35,111 nucleotides of DNA from Fibrobacter sp. Lineage in GTDB: Bacteria > Fibrobacterota > Fibrobacteria > Fibrobacterales > Fibrobacteraceae. The notes below the pieces were generated by a model. It was not told the DNA's origin, searched no databases, and saw only the letters and a program-made list of their open reading frames with translations. A program made the translations under genes and the position numbers. Shown in pieces: positions 31,550-35,111 of the stretch; the stretch's first letter is position 1; every line of letters starts with the position of its first letter. The stretch is from contig JAKSIG010000029.1 in NCBI GenBank assembly GCA_024398955.1, forward strand, positions 1 through 35,111, in the 5' to 3' direction.

Positions 31550-31894
31550 TTACTGACGTTCGTCGATACGTGCAGCCTTACCGCGGAGGTCGCGCATGTA
31601 GTAGATGCGTGCCTGACGAACCTTACCCGGGCGATCCAGGAGGATGGATGCGATACGGGGGGAGTTCACCGGGAAGATACGTTCAACAGCAACGCCGTTG
31701 GACATCTTGCGAACGGTAATGGTCTTGGAAATGCCAGAGTTCTTAACCTGAATGATAACGCCCTTGAACGGCTGGATACGTTCCTTGGTGCCTTCAATAA
31801 CCTTGACGTTAACGGTGACGGTGTCGCCAGCGCGGAATTCCGGAAGGTCGGTCTTCACGTTTTCATTCTGGATTGCTTCGATATTCAGGGACAT
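31550..31894 (-). CDS. rplS: 50S ribosomal protein L19
   Basis: 114 residues, the normal length. Recognisable from [57 protein letters not shown] and [18 protein letters not shown]. Bridges the 30S-50S interface. Start: ATG at 31894 with GAGGT upstream. It follows trmD after 16 nt in the rpsP-rimM-trmD-rplS cluster. Confidence 0.97.
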   Translation of the reverse strand: MSLNIEAIQNENVKTDLPEFRAGDTVTVNVKVIEGTKERIQPFKGVIIQVKNSGISKTITVRKMSNGVAVERIFPVNSPRIASILLDRPGKVRQARIYYMRDLRGKAARIDERQ

Positions 31895-31910
31895 AATGTA
31901 CCTCAGTTAA

Positions 31911-32615
31911 TTATTTGATGCCAAATTTAGTATCTCTTTCGAGATTTTTAAAGATGTCTGGACGTCTTTCTGCCGTTCTTTTTAACGATTCTTGACGTCT
32001 CCAAGCTGCAATGTTCTTGTGATGGCCCGAGAGAAGCACATCAGGAACCTTTTTCCCTTCAAAAACTTCTGGACGAGTGTAGACTGGCCACCCTAGAACG
32101 CCCTGGGCAAAGGAATCGGTGTCGCCGGATTCTCTGTTGCCAAGTGCGCCGTCGATGAGGCGGACTACTGCGTCTGTTACCAGCATGGCGGGCAATTCAC
32201 CACCGCTGACAACGAAGTCGCCTATGGAAATCTCTAAATCCACTTCGGACTGGCGGATGCGGTCGTCGATACCCTTGTAGTGACCACAGACAAGGACCAG
32301 GTGACTTTCCTTGGAAAGCTCGGCCGCCATCTTGTGGGTAAAGGGAACGCCGTCTGCAGTCAGGTAAATGACCTTGCCGCCGTCTTCCTTTACGCCTGTG
32401 CTACGGATGGCTGCAGCCAGAGGTTCTGGTCTAATGACCATGCCCGGTTCGCCACCGTAGGGGACGTCGTCTACCTGACCATAATCGTTAATTGCGAAGT
32501 CTCGCAGGTAGACTGTGTTGAATTCCATAAGCCCTTTATTCTGAGCCCTGCCCATGATGGATGTCTTCATGGGGGTGAACATTTCGGGAAAAATTGTAAT
32601 GCAGTCAATTTTCAT
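31911..32615 (-). CDS. trmD: tRNA (guanine(37)-N1)-methyltransferase
   Basis: 234 residues. SPOUT-class enzyme that methylates G37 of tRNAs with G36, preventing frameshifts. Signatures: MKIDCITIFPEMF, DDVPYGGEPGMVIRPEPL, LVCGHYKGIDDRI, SIGDFVVSGGELPAMLVTDAVVRLIDGALGN and GWPVYTRPEVFEGKKVPDVLLSGHH. It lies 7 nt after rimM and 16 nt before rplS. Confidence 0.97.
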   Translation of the reverse strand: MKIDCITIFPEMFTPMKTSIMGRAQNKGLMEFNTVYLRDFAINDYGQVDDVPYGGEPGMVIRPEPLAAAIRSTGVKEDGGKVIYLTADGVPFTHKMAAELSKESHLVLVCGHYKGIDDRIRQSEVDLEISIGDFVVSGGELPAMLVTDAVVRLIDGALGNRESGDTDSFAQGVLGWPVYTRPEVFEGKKVPDVLLSGHHKNIAAWRRQESLKRTAERRPDIFKNLERDTKFGIK

Positions 32616-32622
32616 AACCGAA

Positions 32623-33189
32623 CTATTTTTCCCCTGGACACATGCTTTTGAGGTAGTCTGCGTCGCAGGTGATGCTCTCGCCTTCTTCGTCGATTTCTAC
32701 AATGCAGTCTTCGACCCAGGGGGCTAGAATAGGTTGAGCGGAAAACTCTTTCTGGTACTCCAAATCAAACTTGATCTGGAAGGCATAGACGGTGGGGAGT
32801 TCTTGAACTTCAATTACTTCTCCAATATCTCTGCCATCTTCCAGTTTGACACGGAACCCCGCCAGGTCGTCGATGTAGTACTCGCCATCGGGGGCGGGCA
32901 GACGCTCGGATTCAGGAATCATCAAGTCGCCGTTGACGAAGTGGGTTATGGATTCTGGCGTGTCGTACCCCTTGAATTTGAGCAGCCACAAGTTGTTTGC
33001 CAGCTTGGAATCTTCCACCGTCAGTTTAACCAGTTCGCTATTGGTCTTTTTTAGCATCACATCCGTAAGCTTCTCGTGACGGGTAAGGTCGTGAGTCAGA
33101 GGCATTGCCTTGATGTAGCCCTTGACGCCATGAGTGCGCATGAGCTGACAAACGGTAATGAACTCTTCTTGTGCTTCGGATTCAGACAT
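32623..33189 (-). CDS. rimM: Ribosome maturation factor RimM
   Basis: 188 residues. Assists 30S head assembly and binds S19. N-terminal domain: TVCQLMRTHGVKGYIKAMPLTHD and LKFKGYDTPESITHFVNGDLMI. C-terminal PRC-barrel part: YYIDDLAGFRVKLEDGRDIGEVIEVQELPTVYAFQI and APWVEDCIVEIDEEGESITCDADYL. No clear Shine-Dalgarno site precedes the ATG at 33189. A terminator and a weak promoter-like pair (TTGCAA 33259-33254, 17 nt, TATCCG 33236-33231) lie between it and rpsP. Confidence 0.95.
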   Translation of the reverse strand: MSESEAQEEFITVCQLMRTHGVKGYIKAMPLTHDLTRHEKLTDVMLKKTNSELVKLTVEDSKLANNLWLLKFKGYDTPESITHFVNGDLMIPESERLPAPDGEYYIDDLAGFRVKLEDGRDIGEVIEVQELPTVYAFQIKFDLEYQKEFSAQPILAPWVEDCIVEIDEEGESITCDADYLKSMCPGEK

Positions 33190-33290
33190 TAAAGACGTGG
33201 GTGGGAATCTGACTACGGTAAACTAAAAAGCGGATACCGTGTATGGAAGGTGGTTGCAAAGGGGTTCGGAATCTTGCGACTCCTTTGAAA

Positions 33291-33323
33291 AAAGCCTCGT
33301 GCAGCGGTACTGCGCGAGACTTT
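33291..33323 (-). terminator. Terminator between rpsP and rimM
   Basis: AAAG-C-CTCGTGCAG / CTGCGCGAG-A-CTTT form a hairpin of about 13 bp with one mismatch and a 5-nt loop. On the minus strand it is followed by TTTTTT. It lies 16 nt past the rpsP stop and would reduce read-through into rimM-trmD-rplS. Confidence 0.75.
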
Positions 33324-33338
33324 CTCAAAAAGCTTGGA

Positions 33339-33785
33339 TTAAGCTTCTGCAGGTGCTTCTGCAGCTTCAGCGGGAGCTTCTGCAGCGGCTGCAGCTTCTG
33401 CAGCAGCGGCTTCCTTAGCAGCCTTTTCGGCTTCGATCTTGGCGAGAGCCTTAGGACCGAGCTTAGCCTTCTTTTCCTTAACAGCCTTGGGGGTAGCTAC
33501 CTTACCTTCGATAGAACGGCCAGCCTTCATTTCGTGGAAGAGTTCCATGATGCCAGCCTGCTTCATCAGGTTGCGAACGGTGTCAGAGGGCTGAGCACCA
33601 GTGGAGAGCCACTTGAGAGCCTTTTCCTGATCGAACTTGATTTCGGGGGTCTTGGTGTTGGGGTTGTAGAAACCGACCTGTTCGATAAAGCTATCGTCGC
33701 GTGCCTTACGGCTGTCGATAACGACTACGCGGTAGATCGGGTTGTGACGCTTACCAAAGCGAGAAAGACGGATAGCGGTTGCCAT
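33339..33785 (-). CDS. rpsP: 30S ribosomal protein S16 with an Ala/Glu-rich C-terminal tail
   Basis: 148 residues; S16 is usually 80-90. The core is clear: [41 protein letters not shown] and [23 protein letters not shown]. The last 45 or so residues are low-complexity Ala, Glu, Lys and Pro ([20 protein letters not shown]). Start: ATG with AAGAGG upstream. Promoter with TATATTTG at 33857-33850. First gene of the cluster. Confidence 0.96.
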   Translation of the reverse strand: MATAIRLSRFGKRHNPIYRVVVIDSRKARDDSFIEQVGFYNPNTKTPEIKFDQEKALKWLSTGAQPSDTVRNLMKQAGIMELFHEMKAGRSIEGKVATPKAVKEKKAKLGPKALAKIEAEKAAKEAAAAEAAAAAEAPAEAAEAPAEA

Positions 33786-33849
33786 TTTATAACCTCTTTT
33801 GGGGTTGAATTGTTGAACCCAGAACCTGGGCGTTTTTCTTAACTGGGGC

Positions 33850-33879
33850 CAAATATAGCAAAAAACATTTGTGTGTAAA
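33850..33879 (-). promoter_or_regulatory. Promoter of rpsP
   Basis: Minus-strand TTTACA (33879-33874), 16 nt, TATATTTG (33857-33850). The leader is about 60 nt. This is the best match to both a -35 and the TAnnTTTG form in the window. Confidence 0.65.
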
Positions 33880-34058
33880 GGACGGCAATGTAAAATTTTT
33901 CCGTTGTTTGCATATAAATTAAATTTTAAAATGGAAATTTTATATAAAAAATTGCGTTTTTGATTGAAATTGAGCGTTTTTGGACTTTTTATTTTATTAC
34001 ATCGGTCGAGATTTTAATGGGCGTTTTTGAGGGAAAAAGTTGTCGCTTTTATAGAAAA
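33880..34058. other. AT-rich stretch with repeated GCGTTTTT
   Basis: No gene is seen. GCGTTTTT occurs at 33954-33961, 33974-33981 and 34021-34028, with a further copy at 33830-33837 in the rpsP leader; the first two are 20 nt apart. On the minus strand these read AAAAACGC upstream of the rpsP promoter. Confidence 0.4.
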
Positions 34059-34086
34059 AACACCGTTAGCGAAGGCTAGCGGTGTT
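34059..34086 (-). terminator. Terminator downstream of ffh
   Basis: Perfect 12-bp stem AACACCGTTAGC / GCTAGCGGTGTT with a 4-nt loop. On the minus strand it is followed by six Ts. It lies about 185 nt past the ffh stop, beyond the repeat units. Confidence 0.85.
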
Positions 34087-34113
34087 AAATCTCGTTAAAA
34101 ATGAAAGCTTAGT

Positions 34114-34281
34114 GCTTTTGGGATTCTTCGAATCCTAAAGTTGGCGGCTCGGCCATGCCAAAGTAAACTTTGGCGCGGCTCTCGCCTTAACGCTTTTTGA
34201 TCTTCGATCCAAAAGCTGGCGGCTCGGTCATGAAAAAATAAGCAAGCTTATTTTTTCGCGACGCTCGCCTTAACGCTTTTT
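34114..34281. repeat. Modular tandem repeat with two palindrome-bearing units
   Basis: Two units (34114-34191 and 34192-34271) with a period of 83 measured at the conserved tail CTCGCCTTAACGCTTTTT (34181-34198 and 34264-34281). Shared frame: GCTTTTT, hairpin 1, TGGCGGCTCGGYCATG, hairpin 2, CGCG.C.CTCGCCTTAACG. Hairpin 1 is GGATTC-TTC-GAATCC in unit A and GATC-TTC-GATC in unit B. Hairpin 2 is GCCAAAG-TAAA-CTTTGGC in A (34157-34174) and GAAAAAATAAG-CAAG-CTTATTTTTTC in B (34232-34257). The second tail contains the ffh stop codon and last codons. Confidence 0.8.
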
Positions 34282-35111
34282 CTTCTTGTTCTTGTCTTTG
34301 GGTGGGGTGTAGTTGGAGCCGATCTGGGCGCCGCCGTTCTGCTTGCGGGCGAAGTCTCCCACCTTCTTGAACATTTCCTTCATGGTCTCGTACTGCTTGA
34401 GCACGGCGTTCACGCGACCGATCTCGGTGCCGGAACCCTTGGCGATACGGTCCTTGCGGCTGCCGTTGATGATGCTCGGGTTCTTGCGTTCCTTGGGGGT
34501 CATGGAGCTGAGAACGGCTTCCACGTAGACCAGTTCCTTTTCGTCGATTTGGTCCATGGGGAGCTTGTTCAGGCCCGGGATGAGGCTCAGGATGCTCTTG
34601 ATGCTGCCCAGCTTCTTGATGGTGCGCAGCTGGTTCAGGAAGTCGTTCAGGTCGAAGGTGTTGTTCAGGATCTTCTTCTTAAGGTCCTTGGCGTCCTTTT
34701 CGTCGATAACCTGCTGTGCCTTTTCCACCAAGGAGACCACGTCGCCCATGCCGAGGATTCGGCTGGCCATACGGTCGGGGTGGAACAGGTCGATTTCGTT
34801 CAGCTTTTCGCCAACGCCGATGAAGCAAATGGGAACGCCGGTCATCTTCTTGATGGAAAGGGCTGCACCGCCGCGGGTGTCGCCATCCATCTTGGAAAGG
34901 CAGACGCCGGTAAACTTGAGGCGCTGCCAGAAGGTTTCGGCAACGTTCACGGCTTCCTGACCGATCATGGCGTCGGCAACGAACAGCACTTCGTCGGGGT
35001 GGACTGCGGCCTGTGCCTGTTCCAGTTCCTGCATCAGTTCTTCGTCGATCTGCAGTCGGCCTGCGGTATCGTAGATTACCAGGTCAAAGCCGTTGTCCTT
35101 GGCGTACTGGT
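34270..35111 (-). CDS. ffh: Signal recognition particle protein Ffh, C-terminal part (runs off the window)
   Basis: 280 codons are present and the frame is open to base 35111, so the N-terminal N domain and first part of the G domain lie outside. The visible part begins QYAKDNGFDLVIYDTAGRLQIDEEL (GTPase DTAGRL motif), then FADAMIGQEAVNVAETF-like VADAMIGQEAVN, TGVCLSKMDGDTRGGAALSI, GVGEKLNEIDLFHPDRMASRILGMGDVVSLVEKA, and the M domain with FDLNDFLNQLRTIKKLGSIKSILSLIPG and GSGTEIGRVNAVLKQYETM. It ends in a basic tail (KDKNKKKKR). Targets ribosomes making membrane proteins together with 4.5S RNA and FtsY. Upstream of rpsP, as in many bacteria. Confidence 0.97.
   Translation of the reverse strand, partial: QYAKDNGFDLVIYDTAGRLQIDEELMQELEQAQAAVHPDEVLFVADAMIGQEAVNVAETFWQRLKFTGVCLSKMDGDTRGGAALSIKKMTGVPICFIGVGEKLNEIDLFHPDRMASRILGMGDVVSLVEKAQQVIDEKDAKDLKKKILNNTFDLNDFLNQLRTIKKLGSIKSILSLIPGLNKLPMDQIDEKELVYVEAVLSSMTPKERKNPSIINGSRKDRIAKGSGTEIGRVNAVLKQYETMKEMFKKVGDFARKQNGGAQIGSNYTPPKDKNKKKKR

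Noticed and set aside
33243..33842. Plus-strand ORF of 199 codons
   Set aside because: Antisense to rpsP; the Cys/Ser-rich reading comes from the Ala/Glu tail on the other strand.

Overview
The window looks like chromosomal DNA of a Fibrobacter-type bacterium (Fibrobacterota, FCB group). This rests on a TIGR02147/DUF4423-type regulator next to a lipoprotein gene (17594-19881), a large secreted fibro-slime protein (22699-25815), several small outer-membrane-barrel-like proteins, and -10 boxes of the Bacteroidota-like form TAnnTTT(G/A). No plasmid, phage, insertion sequence or CRISPR signal was seen; the gene content is ordinary core plus lineage-specific envelope genes.

Layout. 1-2907 (minus): the start of glnS and three tightly packed outer-membrane-type proteins. 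2908-3197: two arrays of degenerate 7-nt repeats. 3198-7703 (minus): cysK, a DUF3300 protein, a small UreE-N-like protein, LemA, a nucleotidyltransferase-like protein and a TPM-domain protein. 7809-10062 (minus): two secreted proteins resembling LPP20 and FlgT/DUF6175 families. 10224-17067: envelope genes (lnt, a lipoprotein, rsmI, lpxH, small membrane proteins) and two alpha/beta-hydrolase-fold proteins that both carry Gly where the nucleophile Ser should be. 17068-17590: an 85-nt tandem repeat, an orphan minus-strand terminator and repeated GTGTTCYC boxes ahead of the TIGR02147 regulator, which is translationally coupled to a lipoprotein. 19935-20005: tRNA-Gln(CTG). 20091-25815: outer-membrane proteins, a membrane-anchored protein and the fibro-slime protein. 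25923-29576 (minus): yajC-def-spoIID-like plus a CDKAL1/archaeal-type tRNA methylthiotransferase. 29630-33785 (minus): the classic rpsP-rimM-trmD-rplS cluster extended by two degenerate cyclic-nucleotide-binding-fold proteins. 34270-35111 (minus): the 3' part of ffh.

No single gene cassette here stands out as a new defence or metabolic system. The strongest unexplained signals lie in gene-expression architecture. (1) At least six genes that begin transcription units have a TAnnTT box only 6-8 nt before the ATG and no Shine-Dalgarno sequence, which predicts leaderless mRNAs, while other genes in the window have clear Shine-Dalgarno sites. (2) A modular repeat after ffh has two 83-nt-period units that share their frame but carry different palindromes at the same places. 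(3) The region upstream of the TIGR02147 regulator combines a tandem repeat, repeated boxes and a possible short antisense RNA. Protein-level points of interest are the two hydrolases without a nucleophile, the CDKAL1-like methylthiotransferase, and a protein built of AbrB-like repeats.

All calls are from reading the sequence and from knowledge of the families; no searches were run.
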